Positions 9,901-18,255 of a DNA stretch of 47,787 nt are shown one piece after another. The translations under genes and the position numbers were made by a program. The first letter of the stretch is position 1. Every line of letters starts with the position of its first letter. This stretch comes from a virus. The notes below the pieces were generated by a model, which searched no databases, was not told where the DNA came from, and saw nothing but the letters and a program-made list of their open reading frames with translations. The DNA is taken from positions 1 to 47,787 of IMG/VR virus record IMGVR_UViG_3300019999_000001; one strand, given 5' to 3'.

Positions 9901-12448
9901 CATAGAGCAGGCTATGCGTGGCTACAGCCAGCAGATGACTCAAGATGCTATGGGTTATCGTGCCTCGGCTGGCGAAGGCCAAGAGATTGCCGCTGACGGC
10001 CTTTCCCCTATGCAGGTGAAGTACAACCCTGCTACGCTGCGGGGGTCTGTCGCTACTGCCCTGGAGAAGGGTAAGGCCGTCCAAGCTAAAAAGGCTCCAC
10101 GTCCCACCACTTGGACGCAGCAGGACGCGGACAGCACTATTGGTGCTGACCGCTTCTCAAATGCGTTACATCGTCGCGTTGATGCTACTCCGCAGATCGC
10201 GGAAGCAGCTTTTAAGGTTCTAGAAGATCCGGAGAACTTCAACATCGGCCATGTTGTTGAGGCTATGGACGATCCTGCCATCCGCAACAAAATGAAGCTG
10301 ACCAGCTGGGGTCACGTCTGGTCGCCGACCAATGACAGGAACTTCGTCCGGACCGAAGATCCGGCAGAGATTGCCGTGGGTAAGACACAGTTTGCGACTA
10401 AGGTTCTGAACGACTACCGCTATCTGTATAGCGGTCAGGACGGCAAACTGTCCACAAAACTTATCCAGGCTACACGTGACCTTGGCCACGCTCCTGATGG
10501 TGACTGGATTAGCACGCATCTAAGCAATGCAGAGCGCCCGCACGGCGTGCTTGCTCCCGACGTCATGGCTGCCTCACCGGACGGTCACGAAGCCCGCTCC
10601 GTTATGAACACTCTCCAGGATCTAGAGGGTGGCGCATACCAGTGGCTAGTTGAACGTCCCTTGCAGCGGACTACCTCCTCTCCGGTGTTCATGGCTAACT
10701 ACGCCGAGGCCCGCATGGGCCTGAATTCAACGGTTGAGAACATGGTTAGCCAGGGTGTTAGCCGCGATGCGGCTAACGAGTTGGCCAAGGAAGCGGCTAT
10801 TAAGAACTCTTGGGTAAAGACCGAGACGATGATTGACGACCCTGGCCAAAAGAGCCAGTTTGACATCGTCGCCCGTAACTTCTTCCCCTTCAGCCGTGCC
10901 ACCACAGCCATGATTCGCCGCTGGGGCGGCGGTATCTACCGCGATCCGGCTCAGGCCCGCAAGATGATGCTGGCTTACGAAGGTGCAACCCAGTCTGGAT
11001 TAGTCTATACCAATCAGTATGGTGAACCCACTTACTCCTACCCTGGCTCTGGTGTCATGAACCTCATGATGCGTGGTATCGCTGAGATACCTGGGTTCGA
11101 GAACCTGGCCCGGTTCCCGCTGAGCGCCAGCATGACCGGTGGCGTACTTATGTCCGTCCCTGGTGCTGATAATCCTCTACGGATTTCCGCCGGTCCTATG
11201 ATTATGGTGCCGTTGAGGGAGTTATCTAACCTTCTTCCCGGTGACGACAAGGTTCTCTTCAACGAGATTGACGCAGCAATCAATGGGCCGATCGGTGTAG
11301 GCGCTACCGGTGCCGCGCTGGAGCCAGCACTGGCCAAGAAGTTCTTTACCAACATGGACGCCGACCAGAAAAACTCGGTGATGGCTAGCTCCACTATTGG
11401 GGCCATGGCTAATCTTGCTGCAGCCGGTATGGTTCCTCCCAAGGATGCGGACAACGCCACGCTGGAACAGTTCCGGCGTAACATCCAAGCCCAGGTTAGA
11501 ACTCAGCTGTTTGTTCGTGCTGTCTTTGGCCTGTTTGCCCCCGCCGCCCCTTCGCAACCAAGCGAAGGCACGTCTGGATCAGGTTCTGACTACACCTTCC
11601 AGCTTCGTGGCATCAAGCAGCTGTCCGAAGAGTACAAGACGATTCTAAATGATGTCAATGGCAAGGTAGCCAGGGCAAGTTCCATCTGGGCTGCACTTCA
11701 CCCGGAGAAGACTGTATACGAAATTAGCGGTAGCCGTGCTACCGCTTCTCACGCCAGCTTGCCCAGCACCGATTCAGCGTTAGCGTGGATGATTGACAAC
11801 AAGAACTTCATCCAGCATTATGGCAACGTTGCCTCCTATTTTCTACCCCTACCTGCTGGGAATGAGCCGTTCAGCGATCAGGCTTACCGAGCTCAGATCG
11901 AGCTAGGTTTACGCGAAAAGAAGACTCCTGACTCGTTCATGCAGGATATCTATATTCGTAACGCTGAAGCTACGTTCTATCCAATGGTTGCCGCGTTCAA
12001 CCAAAAGGCTGATGCCGCTAAGACTGCTGGCGATACTGAGACCGAGAACGCCTGGAACGATGCGAAGTCTAAGTGGGAAGACCAGTTCAAACAGCAGAAC
12101 CCACTGTTCGGCAACAAGCTTGACAGTTATGGTGATGCTCGCGCCCTGGCTCGGGCTCAGCTGCAGAACCTGACCGCTATGGTCGCTGCTCATCAAGTTC
12201 CTGACGGCCACCAGGCGCTGGTGGATAACCTCATCAAGACCTACAACGGCTATGAGAGCTACATCGGCTCTATCACCGGTTCGACCCAGGAAGACAAGAA
12301 TGCGAAGTCTGGAGCCTTGCAGACTTTTAATAAGTGGGCCGAACAAAATATCGCCGGAACGGATCTGGTTGATTTGTACAACGGAGTGTTCCGAGTGTTG
12401 AATACTAATATCGTAGATCTGACGAAGTTGCCGGGAGGTACGCCATGA
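6911..12448 (+). CDS. Very large virion protein (1845 aa), candidate internal/ejection protein
   Basis: The largest gene, 5.5 kb, coupled by ATGA overlaps on both sides. The protein is mostly helical and Ala/Gln-rich, with no signal peptide. I see no long heptad pattern or repeated Trp/Phe spacing of a tape measure, and no metal-binding catalytic motif. It has a Gly/Asp turn-rich patch (LNPDGTLAKDQNGN, near residue 135), amphipathic long helices, and a region rich in Gly/Met/Pro near 1380-1450 that could insert in membranes. Genes of this size beside virion muramidases commonly encode internal ejection proteins in short-tailed phages. A tape-measure role is the alternative. Identity is inferred from size and context. 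Confidence 0.6.
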   Translation: MTYPTTPQGGPDLNKISPKAENTALSEMHAMLFGTKQLQANPGVVWALQQQKAHPADAQSIDQFMQALDLEKQVHLATAGGQHLAFNSDQTAMLDQMGVNYKDVQYTQQNAAADTAKQIEQQTQGKQTAKLNPDGTLAKDQNGNIIQEPKESGIVPSGSGSLFGHIIHDLNNWVVKPIHRDVISPVVRDVVKPIGDILSKGYNYVSQGIEQTAHDPTAQIGQTNPLGNLDAPAQTDPDVTQNMMDHGYDPNSFWSTQAYKASGKGQVGNSGLSDKWDQQNPSGLFGWNGTQAVSEAVRFMDDPAGYQKSIENNAALTPEQVAAQLKQLNSPQFKDLTRAVAGNSAQVGTDITKNVFKIDPVKHPTAFSLVSAGTNLAASFLIDPILIGAAGFKAARFSRVGLDTALDSEQAAAHLDPGTQAVRAATLPETTAAETATKEHATAVAAAQAQQGGILNKLFLSPLQRRTQNFIDMSHEMAAADAKGDKAAAAGLQSRIAVQFPDWAPMVPDVLGKNAIVGFSEAGPVLGESEGIHTLADMANYVASKGALIRLQGGRAAVQSKLTPGATSGLGLRWFKGNVSQWMTERSVARQENSYAKVVSAAEADPERATPLINAGFLTRIQPEANDAIGLNDEVIATPAHDLSTEGDQITQYRPALDYKDRDSNLTDGGQLTLTPAGQGAVNFAQRLGGKPLGDLQVGFSKPAAVAARARLAAQRFSTLLPRNTLIDLNDLGNTSADKIYRMGMYYMNRGDANALRVAWNLGDGGQRKAIVSGLLDQMGHAAGLGKTVSGQKILNTMKTAVEAYNSAGDEMLINGEMVAQHAGQVRDKWILPTFRDVQAAATKIGIYEKTAGRALTSNQVDTLMAQWKLGALFKPSTVTRNQLEGWLRTAFEGKLGTAIQSKAFATQTNREMWARGLAQDTRAEYERLVSVGETERAEKLARGSNLSGEILGRSTPLQRAAEFAPFALTGRAYRAMHGRTMSTPLVDALGTLGKDDIEQAMRGYSQQMTQDAMGYRASAGEGQEIAADGLSPMQVKYNPATLRGSVATALEKGKAVQAKKAPRPTTWTQQDADSTIGADRFSNALHRRVDATPQIAEAAFKVLEDPENFNIGHVVEAMDDPAIRNKMKLTSWGHVWSPTNDRNFVRTEDPAEIAVGKTQFATKVLNDYRYLYSGQDGKLSTKLIQATRDLGHAPDGDWISTHLSNAERPHGVLAPDVMAASPDGHEARSVMNTLQDLEGGAYQWLVERPLQRTTSSPVFMANYAEARMGLNSTVENMVSQGVSRDAANELAKEAAIKNSWVKTETMIDDPGQKSQFDIVARNFFPFSRATTAMIRRWGGGIYRDPAQARKMMLAYEGATQSGLVYTNQYGEPTYSYPGSGVMNLMMRGIAEIPGFENLARFPLSASMTGGVLMSVPGADNPLRISAGPMIMVPLRELSNLLPGDDKVLFNEIDAAINGPIGVGATGAALEPALAKKFFTNMDADQKNSVMASSTIGAMANLAAAGMVPPKDADNATLEQFRRNIQAQVRTQLFVRAVFGLFAPAAPSQPSEGTSGSGSDYTFQLRGIKQLSEEYKTILNDVNGKVARASSIWAALHPEKTVYEISGSRATASHASLPSTDSALAWMIDNKNFIQHYGNVASYFLPLPAGNEPFSDQAYRAQIELGLREKKTPDSFMQDIYIRNAEATFYPMVAAFNQKADAAKTAGDTETENAWNDAKSKWEDQFKQQNPLFGNKLDSYGDARALARAQLQNLTAMVAAHQVPDGHQALVDNLIKTYNGYESYIGSITGSTQEDKNAKSGALQTFNKWAEQNIAGTDLVDLYNGVFRVLNTNIVDLTKLPGGTP

Positions 12449-13398
12449 CCGCACCGGCCCCTGGACTACCGCCGAACTTCCCAACCTCTGTACCAACGGG
12501 TGGTGCCGTAGACATCTGGAATCTTCCGAAGTATATCACGGATTACGAGAAGTCTAGTCAAGGCGCTGCAAAGCCATTCAACATGGGCGCGACCAGTGTA
12601 ACACGTCAGGTTCAGGCTGGTGGCGCAGCCCCCGGCCTAGACTACTACGGGCACAAAAATCCAGGCAGCCCCGGTATCACCTCGCCGGTTACCACGACCA
12701 CGCAGCAATACAGTTCGGCCGAAGACATCATGAAGCAGTTCTCTGCGATGTCGTACAACGACCCGAGTGCCTTCCTGTCCCTCCAGGCAATGCTCCATCA
12801 GGCTGGCTATCTGCCAGGTAACCCGCAAGCTGGGTTTACGGCTGAGACACAGAAGGCTATCGCTGCTGCGATGGTTGAGTATATTCAACTATCCCATGGT
12901 GCTGGAGTTCCGGTCCCCTTCTTCACTGGTGATCCGCACAACCCTGGGTTCCTGGAGCGTAAGGCTGCTACCAATCTGCAGCAAAACCCCCCGAAACCGG
13001 GGGCAGGTGTAGCACCTCCGATCAAACCAGTTATCCAGGAGACTGATCCTCAGACGCTGGCCCTGTATGCTCAAAAGGCAGCACAGGCCGCTCTTGGTCG
13101 GGATCTATCGAAAGAGGATCTGCAGAGGTTTATTGATTCGTACCATCAGGAAGAGGCAACCGCCCAACAGTCGGCTTACTCGGCAACCCAAGCTGCACAG
13201 CATGGTGGAAACCCAGCAGCCGTAATTGACAAGAACGATCCTCGCGCTTCAGCGATTAGTTATGCTACCGCTGGACACGAGCAGGAGTTCGGCCAGCATC
13301 AGATCACAGGATATACGGACGCCTTCTTGAACATGTTCCTTAGTGGGGCCTCGGCTGCTCCTAACATGAACGTGGACCCGACTGCTGTTGGGATTTAA
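12445..13398 (+). CDS. Virion protein with peptidoglycan-binding-like domain
   Basis: 317 aa, coupled to the large gene by ATGA. Residues about 95-145 (DPSAFLSLQAMLHQAGYL and GFTAETQKAIAAAM) have the layout of a PG_binding_1 three-helix domain. There, a 'LQ..L...GYL' strand is followed by 'G.F...T..A...'. Flanks are Pro/Gly/Ala-rich linkers. The next two genes carry lysozyme and M23-like domains, so this protein probably belongs to a wall-penetration assembly in the virion. No catalytic residues seen. Confidence 0.65.
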   Translation: MTAPAPGLPPNFPTSVPTGGAVDIWNLPKYITDYEKSSQGAAKPFNMGATSVTRQVQAGGAAPGLDYYGHKNPGSPGITSPVTTTTQQYSSAEDIMKQFSAMSYNDPSAFLSLQAMLHQAGYLPGNPQAGFTAETQKAIAAAMVEYIQLSHGAGVPVPFFTGDPHNPGFLERKAATNLQQNPPKPGAGVAPPIKPVIQETDPQTLALYAQKAAQAALGRDLSKEDLQRFIDSYHQEEATAQQSAYSATQAAQHGGNPAAVIDKNDPRASAISYATAGHEQEFGQHQITGYTDAFLNMFLSGASAAPNMNVDPTAVGI

Positions 13399-13400
13399 TC

Positions 13401-14774
13401 ATGGGTGCCAACTACGCTGGGGTTATTGCTAGCAGGCTGTCGGCATATGGATTTAGCAAGTTTGCCATTGCTGGCATCCTAGGAAATCTGCAAGCAGAGT
13501 CAGGATTGAATCCAAGTTCTGGCGGTATGGATAGTAATGGACTCTGGTCTGGTGGTCTAGCCCAGTGGAATGGTAGCCGATACAAGTCTATGCAAGCATT
13601 CGCCAGGGCCAGGGGTAAGCCTTGGACTGACGTGGTAACACAGATTGACTTTCTCGTTTCGGAAGTTTCTCCTCAACTGAAAGCTGATCTGAATAGTGCT
13701 CAATCTGCAGGCTATGCCGCTCTAGTATTCGTCAATAGATTCGAGATTAGCAGCGCTCTAATTCCGCAGAGAATTGCCTACGCTAACGCTTGGTACCACA
13801 GCGGTACCATAGGTAGCGGTTCTGCAGCCTTGGGCAGCATGGCAACGGGGGGAAGCAGGAGTGGTGGCGGTTCGGCTATTCCCGCCGCCTCGCGTCTCGG
13901 TGATCCAAACCCCTCAGCGTCTGACTATAGGTCAGCATTGGGTTCCCTAGCCGGTCTACTTACGGCTATCCCTGAACTGCATAGTATCTTGCAGCAGGCT
14001 GTTCAGGGTGGCTGGGCGGTTACCAAGTTCCAGCAGGCAATTACCCAAAGTCACTGGTATCGCTCGAATAACGCCGCAACGAGAGCATTGATTGCTCTTG
14101 CTTATTCCGATCCGGCCGAGTATAGAACGCAGCTGGCTCAAGCTTCGGCCCAGGTTTCCCAGCTAGCACAACAGATGGGTGTACCTCTCAACGCGGGCCA
14201 GCTTTCGGTTATCAGCCATGAGTTTCTTACCAATGGTTGGACGCAGGCTACCTTGCAAGCTGATATAGCACGCCAGTATAATCTGCGCACGCAGCCGCAG
14301 GGTAAGGCAGCTGGAATTTATCAGGGACTGAATCAAATTTATGGAGACTACGGACTACCTAATAATTTTGCATCCAGTCAGTTCCGAACTCGGGAGATTC
14401 TGTCCGGTCGCCAAACGCTTGACACGTATAAGCAAGCTGCCATAAAATCAGCTAAGAGTTTATACCCTGGCATTGCTCCTGAGATTGACCAAGGAATGTC
14501 GGTTCGTGATATCGCCAGTCCATACATTCAGACGCAGGCGAATCTATTGGAGATTGATCCGGCTAGCATTAACTTCGGTAACGATGCCGGAATAAAGAAG
14601 GCTCTCCAGGGAGTTCCTAATGCAGTGGGTGCTCGGGTTGCAGTGCCTCTCTGGCAGTACGAACAGCAGGTGCGCAGCGATCCTCGCTGGCAGTTCACTA
14701 ACAATTCAAGAGACACCGTCTCGTCGGCGCTAGTAAGATTAGGTGCCGACTTCGGCTTTGGACCATCGGGGTAA
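13401..14774 (+). CDS. Virion lysozyme (Phage_lysozyme2-like) with repeated C-terminal module
   Basis: 457 aa. Residues 1-130 resemble the phage tail lysozyme family: GILGNLQAESGLNPSSGG carries the likely catalytic Glu, followed by GLAQWNGSR and a helical core ending at FVNRFEISSA. A Gly/Ser linker (135-160) leads to a 290-residue module beginning ASRLGDPNPSASDY near residue 162. That module recurs in the next gene with high protein similarity but diverged third codon positions. Expected role: local peptidoglycan cleavage during DNA entry. Three bases separate it from its upstream neighbour. Confidence 0.8.
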   Translation: MGANYAGVIASRLSAYGFSKFAIAGILGNLQAESGLNPSSGGMDSNGLWSGGLAQWNGSRYKSMQAFARARGKPWTDVVTQIDFLVSEVSPQLKADLNSAQSAGYAALVFVNRFEISSALIPQRIAYANAWYHSGTIGSGSAALGSMATGGSRSGGGSAIPAASRLGDPNPSASDYRSALGSLAGLLTAIPELHSILQQAVQGGWAVTKFQQAITQSHWYRSNNAATRALIALAYSDPAEYRTQLAQASAQVSQLAQQMGVPLNAGQLSVISHEFLTNGWTQATLQADIARQYNLRTQPQGKAAGIYQGLNQIYGDYGLPNNFASSQFRTREILSGRQTLDTYKQAAIKSAKSLYPGIAPEIDQGMSVRDIASPYIQTQANLLEIDPASINFGNDAGIKKALQGVPNAVGARVAVPLWQYEQQVRSDPRWQFTNNSRDTVSSALVRLGADFGFGPSG

Positions 14775-14776
14775 TT

Positions 14777-16198
14777 ATGGCATACGTCTATAAGAACCCT
14801 ATCGGTGCTGGCCTGTACGGACAGCGCATTGATCAGGGTGTTGACTACGGTGGCAGTGGTCCACTGTACGCCCTAAGTTCCGGAGTCATCACAAACGTTT
14901 ATGGTTCCGGATGGCCGGGCGGCGCTTTCATCGAAATACATCTGGATGATGGCAGATACGTCTTCTACGCCGAAGATATTGCACCATCGGTCCACGTCGG
15001 ACAGAGAGTTTCTGCTGGCCAGTTGATTGGGCGAGCCACTGGCGGGGGCGACGGTATTGAGGTTGGCTGGGGTTCTGGCAAGCCCGGCGTGGCGATGGCC
15101 AGAGCGGCAGGACAGACGGCCGCAGGTGACAGGTCGGGCGATCCTGGCAGATACACGACAGCCTATGGACAGCACTTCTCCAACTTTATTCATTCTCTTG
15201 GCGCTCCAGCGGGCCATACCTATGGCCCGATACAAGGCTCCGTGCCTGGTACTTTTGGACGCGGCGCACCACAGGTTTCGTCAGCCGGTTCAAGCCTGGG
15301 CATTCCTGCAGCTAATCGCCTCGGTGACCCGAACCCTTCAGCTTCCGATTATCAGGTGGCACTTGGCTCGCTGGCGGGGTTACTAACCGCTATACCAGAG
15401 TTGCACAGTATTCTGCAGAAAGCTGTTCAGGGCGGTTGGGCTGTTACTAAATTCCAGCAAGCTATCCAACAGAGCCACTGGTACCGGAGTAGCAACGCAG
15501 CGACACGCGAACTAGTTGCTCTCTCTTATTCGGACCCAGCGGAATATCGTACTCGGGTAGCCCAGGCGTCGGCTCAGGTTGCACAGATTGCCCGTCAAAT
15601 GGGGGTTCCTCTTAACGCTGGACAGCTTGCCGTTATAAGTCACGAATTTCTTACTCTTGGCTGGACAACGGCTACTCTTCAGGCTGACATTGCGCGTCAG
15701 TACAATTTGAAGGCTCAACCTCAAGGACAAGCGGCCGGGATTTATCAGCAGCTTACCCAGCTATATGGGGATTACGGAGTTCCTTACAATTTTGCAACAG
15801 TCCAGTATAGAACTCAGCAAATCTTGGCTGGCCGTCAGACAATTGATACGTATAAGCAAAATGCTATCAACGCGGCTAAAAGTCTTTACCCTGGGGTGGC
15901 GGGTCAAATAGATCAGGGTATCACCGTCAGGCAAATAGCTGATCCTTATATCAACGCTCAAGCAAACCTTCTGGAAATAGATCCCCAGAGTATCAACATC
16001 GGGGCTGACGCCGGGATTAAGAGAGCCTTGCAGGGTACGCCCAACGCGACAGGAGTTAAGGTGGCAACACCGTTGTGGCAATACGAGCAGCAGGTTCGGA
16101 GTGACCCGCGTTGGCAGTTCACCAATAACTCCCGCGACGTTGCTTCGTCGGCCTTGGTTCAGCTAGGCGCTGACTTCGGTTTCGGGCCGAAGGGTTAA
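14777..16198 (+). CDS. M23-like endopeptidase-fold protein with substituted zinc ligands, repeated C-terminal module
   Basis: 473 aa. Residues 10-110 follow the M23/LytM beta-sandwich: RIDQGVDYGG, AFIEIHLDDGRYVFYAEDI, GQRVSAGQLIGRATG, DGIEVGWG. In classical M23 enzymes the zinc ligands are His in the H...D, H.H and LHFE positions. Here those places read D or E (RIDQGVD, YAED, IEVGW). The same variant is known in actinobacterial proteins, so it may bind metal differently or only bind wall. From about residue 178 the protein carries the same 290-residue module as the lysozyme gene upstream. Confidence 0.75.
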   Translation: MAYVYKNPIGAGLYGQRIDQGVDYGGSGPLYALSSGVITNVYGSGWPGGAFIEIHLDDGRYVFYAEDIAPSVHVGQRVSAGQLIGRATGGGDGIEVGWGSGKPGVAMARAAGQTAAGDRSGDPGRYTTAYGQHFSNFIHSLGAPAGHTYGPIQGSVPGTFGRGAPQVSSAGSSLGIPAANRLGDPNPSASDYQVALGSLAGLLTAIPELHSILQKAVQGGWAVTKFQQAIQQSHWYRSSNAATRELVALSYSDPAEYRTRVAQASAQVAQIARQMGVPLNAGQLAVISHEFLTLGWTTATLQADIARQYNLKAQPQGQAAGIYQQLTQLYGDYGVPYNFATVQYRTQQILAGRQTIDTYKQNAINAAKSLYPGVAGQIDQGITVRQIADPYINAQANLLEIDPQSINIGADAGIKRALQGTPNATGVKVATPLWQYEQQVRSDPRWQFTNNSRDVASSALVQLGADFGFGPKG

Positions 16199-16201
16199 AC
16201 C

Positions 16202-17317
16202 GTGGCGATTAACTGGTACCGTGATAAGGCTGGCTATTTCTATAGCATCAACGAGAACACTGGCGCGTCCACTCGACCGACTGCGTATGAAAAGGCAACT
16301 CTGCTACATATGGGGCCTTCGCATTATAAGCAGTTAAACTATGTTTACAAGGCCGGTAAGCCCGGACCGGCATATGTTAGCTACGCTCGTGATACTCTTA
16401 ACAGCCAGCTGTATGGTGTAGACGCTAGCGGTGCATTTACCCCGATTACTCAAGCCTCGATGTTCCAACGAGGTTTTCCCAGGTATTCACCTTACACCTT
16501 CAATCCGCAGCAACAGTCTTCGCTGCAGCTGATAACGGATACCCTTCGGCAGTGGGGATTGTCCAGCCTAGAACCTACACTGCGTGGCTTGATTACAAAG
16601 GGTGATACAAACCCGGATACTCTTGCTCTGGCCTTGTCGCAGACTCCCGCTTACAAGGCTCGCTTCGCCGGTAACGCAGAGAGGGTGAAGAATGGATTCT
16701 CTGAACTTTCGCCAGCCCAGTATCTCGCCACCGAAGAATCATATAACCAGATACTACGAGGTTATGGGTTGCCTGCTGGATTCTACGACAGTCACGCCGA
16801 CTTCACTAACTTCATTGCCAATGACATCTCTCCAGCTGAACTGGATGCTCGGGCAAAGATTGCCCACGACCAGTACATGAATGCTCCTGGCTATGTCAAG
16901 AACCTATGGAGTCAATACTTCGGCACCAAGGGTGATGCTATCGCTGCTATCCTTGATCCTAAGGTTGCCACTACGCTAATTCAGGATCGTGGTACTCAGG
17001 TTGCCATCGGCGGTTCAGCTGCAGCGCGTGGTATGAGTGTAAGTGCACAGCGTGCGCAGCAATTCCAGCAGGCTGGCGTTACCGCTCAGCAGGCCGAGCA
17101 GGGCTACTCTAAGATTGCTCAGTCTCTACCAACCGATGAAGCTATTGCCCAGCGGTTCGGTAGTACATTCGGGCAGACCCAGGAAGAGAATGACTTACTG
17201 CTGGGTCTGGGTCCGGAAGCGAATCTACGGCAAACGTTATACAGTGAAGAGGAAGGACTCTTCAAGGGTCGGTCTGGTGCAGATGCTCAGTCTGCCGGCG
17301 TTCCGTCCAACTACTAA
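16202..17317 (+). CDS. Virion protein, distant relative of the shared lysozyme/M23 C-terminal module
   Basis: 371 aa, GTG start after GAAGGG. It begins with a small beta-rich region (INWYRDKAGYFYSINENTG). A helical central region follows (LQLITDTLRQWGLSSL, ALSQTPAYKARF, ILRGYGLPAGFYD). Its order of short motifs recalls the C-terminal modules of the two upstream genes: terminal helix, 'TPAYKARF' as 'SHWYRS', then 'YGLP..F'. Probably part of the same internal or tail assembly. No enzyme motif. Confidence 0.6.
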   Translation: MAINWYRDKAGYFYSINENTGASTRPTAYEKATLLHMGPSHYKQLNYVYKAGKPGPAYVSYARDTLNSQLYGVDASGAFTPITQASMFQRGFPRYSPYTFNPQQQSSLQLITDTLRQWGLSSLEPTLRGLITKGDTNPDTLALALSQTPAYKARFAGNAERVKNGFSELSPAQYLATEESYNQILRGYGLPAGFYDSHADFTNFIANDISPAELDARAKIAHDQYMNAPGYVKNLWSQYFGTKGDAIAAILDPKVATTLIQDRGTQVAIGGSAAARGMSVSAQRAQQFQQAGVTAQQAEQGYSKIAQSLPTDEAIAQRFGSTFGQTQEENDLLLGLGPEANLRQTLYSEEEGLFKGRSGADAQSAGVPSNY

Positions 17318-17326
17318 GGAGAAAGT

Positions 17327-17407
17327 ATGAATGGCGAGACTGTTCTAATCGTAGTTGCCGCAGTGGTGGTAGTTATTGCAGCGCTGGTTTATATCGTCCG
17401 ACATTAA
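17327..17407 (+). CDS. 26-residue membrane peptide
   Basis: Starts after AAGGAGAAAGT, an excellent ribosome site. Nearly the whole product is one hydrophobic helix (VLIVVAAVVVVIAALVYIV) with a basic end (RH). It sits 9 bases after its neighbour and 6 bases before the tRNA. Could be a second holin-like peptide or a phage membrane accessory. Function not assignable. Confidence 0.6.
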   Translation: MNGETVLIVVAAVVVVIAALVYIVRH

Positions 17408-17413
17408 CAACCA

Positions 17414-17487
17414 AGCGGGGTGGAGCAGCTAGGTAGCTCGCCAGCCTCATAAGCTGGACGTTGTGGGTTCGAATCCCACCCCCGCCA
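17414..17487 (+). tRNA. tRNA-Met (CAT), initiator-like
   Basis: Full cloverleaf: acceptor pairs 2-7 (GCGGGG with CCCCGC), D arm GAGC/GCTC, anticodon stem CCAGC/GCTGG with loop CTCATAA, T arm GTGGG/CCCAC with loop TTCGAAT, discriminator A. The sequence after it is CCG, so CCA is not fully encoded. Initiator features are an unpaired first base (A1 opposite C72) and A11:T24 in the D stem. The three consecutive G:C pairs typical of initiator anticodon stems are absent. It lies inside the structural operon. Confidence 0.93.
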
Positions 17488-17491
17488 CCGA

Positions 17492-17515
17492 CAGCAGGAA
17501 CGACCGGTCCTGCTG
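17492..17515 (+). terminator. Hairpin just after the tRNA
   Basis: CAGCAGGA and TCCTGCTG form an 8-bp stem with an 8-base loop, with no T run. It may be a processing or transcription-attenuation hairpin. The rest of 17516-17614 is non-coding up to the scaffold ribosome site (AAAGGAGAG). Confidence 0.45.
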
Positions 17516-17614
17516 AGCGTAACCAAAACCGGGAATCTTGGGATCGTGTAAACCTACCTCCGGGGATGCATCGGCCCGAGTAACTGTCTATCGGCAGCCA
17601 ATAAAGGAGAGAAA

Positions 17615-18142
17615 ATGTCCGACGAATACGACGAGACTACCGACGACGGTAGTGGCGACAACGACAGCGACGGTATCAAAAACCTTCGCCGTCAGCACAA
17701 GCAGACAGCCGCAGAACTCAAGACAGCACAAGATGAGCTTGCGAAGTATCGTGCAGCCGAGCGAGTGCAAACTGTAGCGGAAGTCCTAAAGGCCAAGGGG
17801 CTACCCGACAAAGTTGCCACACTGTACCAAGGTAGCGACGTATCCGAGGATGCGATAGTCAAATGGGCCGAACAGTATGCAGACGTTTTTGGTGCGTCTC
17901 CCGCTGGAGGCCAGTCTTCGCAACCTGGAGTCAATGAGAGCAACTCACAATCTGCAGGCCGGGTGAACGACGCCTCTGAAGGCAATGTTCATCCAACCCA
18001 GAATCCGAAGGGTCCATCCGGACGGATTCTAGGCAGTCCTGATGAGATTCAACACGCTCTAGAAACCTGGAAGTACGAAGATTTGGTCAAGGCAGGATAC
18101 ATGCCTCAAGACGACGGCACCCTGTGGGCCAGGAGTCGATAA
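17615..18142 (+). CDS. Capsid scaffolding-like protein
   Basis: 175 aa directly upstream of the capsid gene, the usual scaffold position. Acidic N-terminus (DEYDETTDDGSGDNDSDG), a coiled-coil (residues 22-50, RQHKQTAAELKTAQDELAKYRA), then a flexible Gln/Ser/Asn-rich region and a short C-terminal helix (EIQHALETWKYEDLVKAGYM). These are hallmarks of scaffold proteins that guide coat assembly and leave the shell. Good ribosome site (AAAGGAGAGAAA). No protease gene seen nearby. Confidence 0.75.
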   Translation: MSDEYDETTDDGSGDNDSDGIKNLRRQHKQTAAELKTAQDELAKYRAAERVQTVAEVLKAKGLPDKVATLYQGSDVSEDAIVKWAEQYADVFGASPAGGQSSQPGVNESNSQSAGRVNDASEGNVHPTQNPKGPSGRILGSPDEIQHALETWKYEDLVKAGYMPQDDGTLWARSR

Positions 18143-18162
18143 CCTTCCGAGCCTGTACCGAA

Positions 18163-18251
18163 GTAGGAGCGAAACCTACAGCATGAACAGGAGAGACACC
18201 TTCAGATAAGGTGATCGACGCTGACTGTCATCCATCGTGAGTGAGGATGAC
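18163..18251 (+). promoter_or_regulatory. Three-hairpin leader of the capsid gene
   Basis: Stems: 18163-18167/18175-18179; 18197-18202/18208-18213; 18227-18233/18245-18251. The third stem (GTCATCC with GGATGAC) pairs the GAGG that is the best ribosome site for the capsid ATG at 18256. It could therefore limit or time capsid translation, or protect the message. No gene lies between 18143 and 18255. Confidence 0.45.
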
Positions 18252-18255
18252 GGCT

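Noticed and set aside
6911-12448. N4-type virion RNA polymerase reading the hairpins as promoters
   Set aside because: The idea fits hairpins plus a giant virion protein, but I see no polymerase motifs and the hairpins lack a shared sequence. Kept only as a hypothesis to test.
13956-14141. Short antisense frames opposite the lysozyme gene and similar shadows across the structural block
   Set aside because: No ribosome sites, no operon logic, and codon patterns follow the genes on the other strand.
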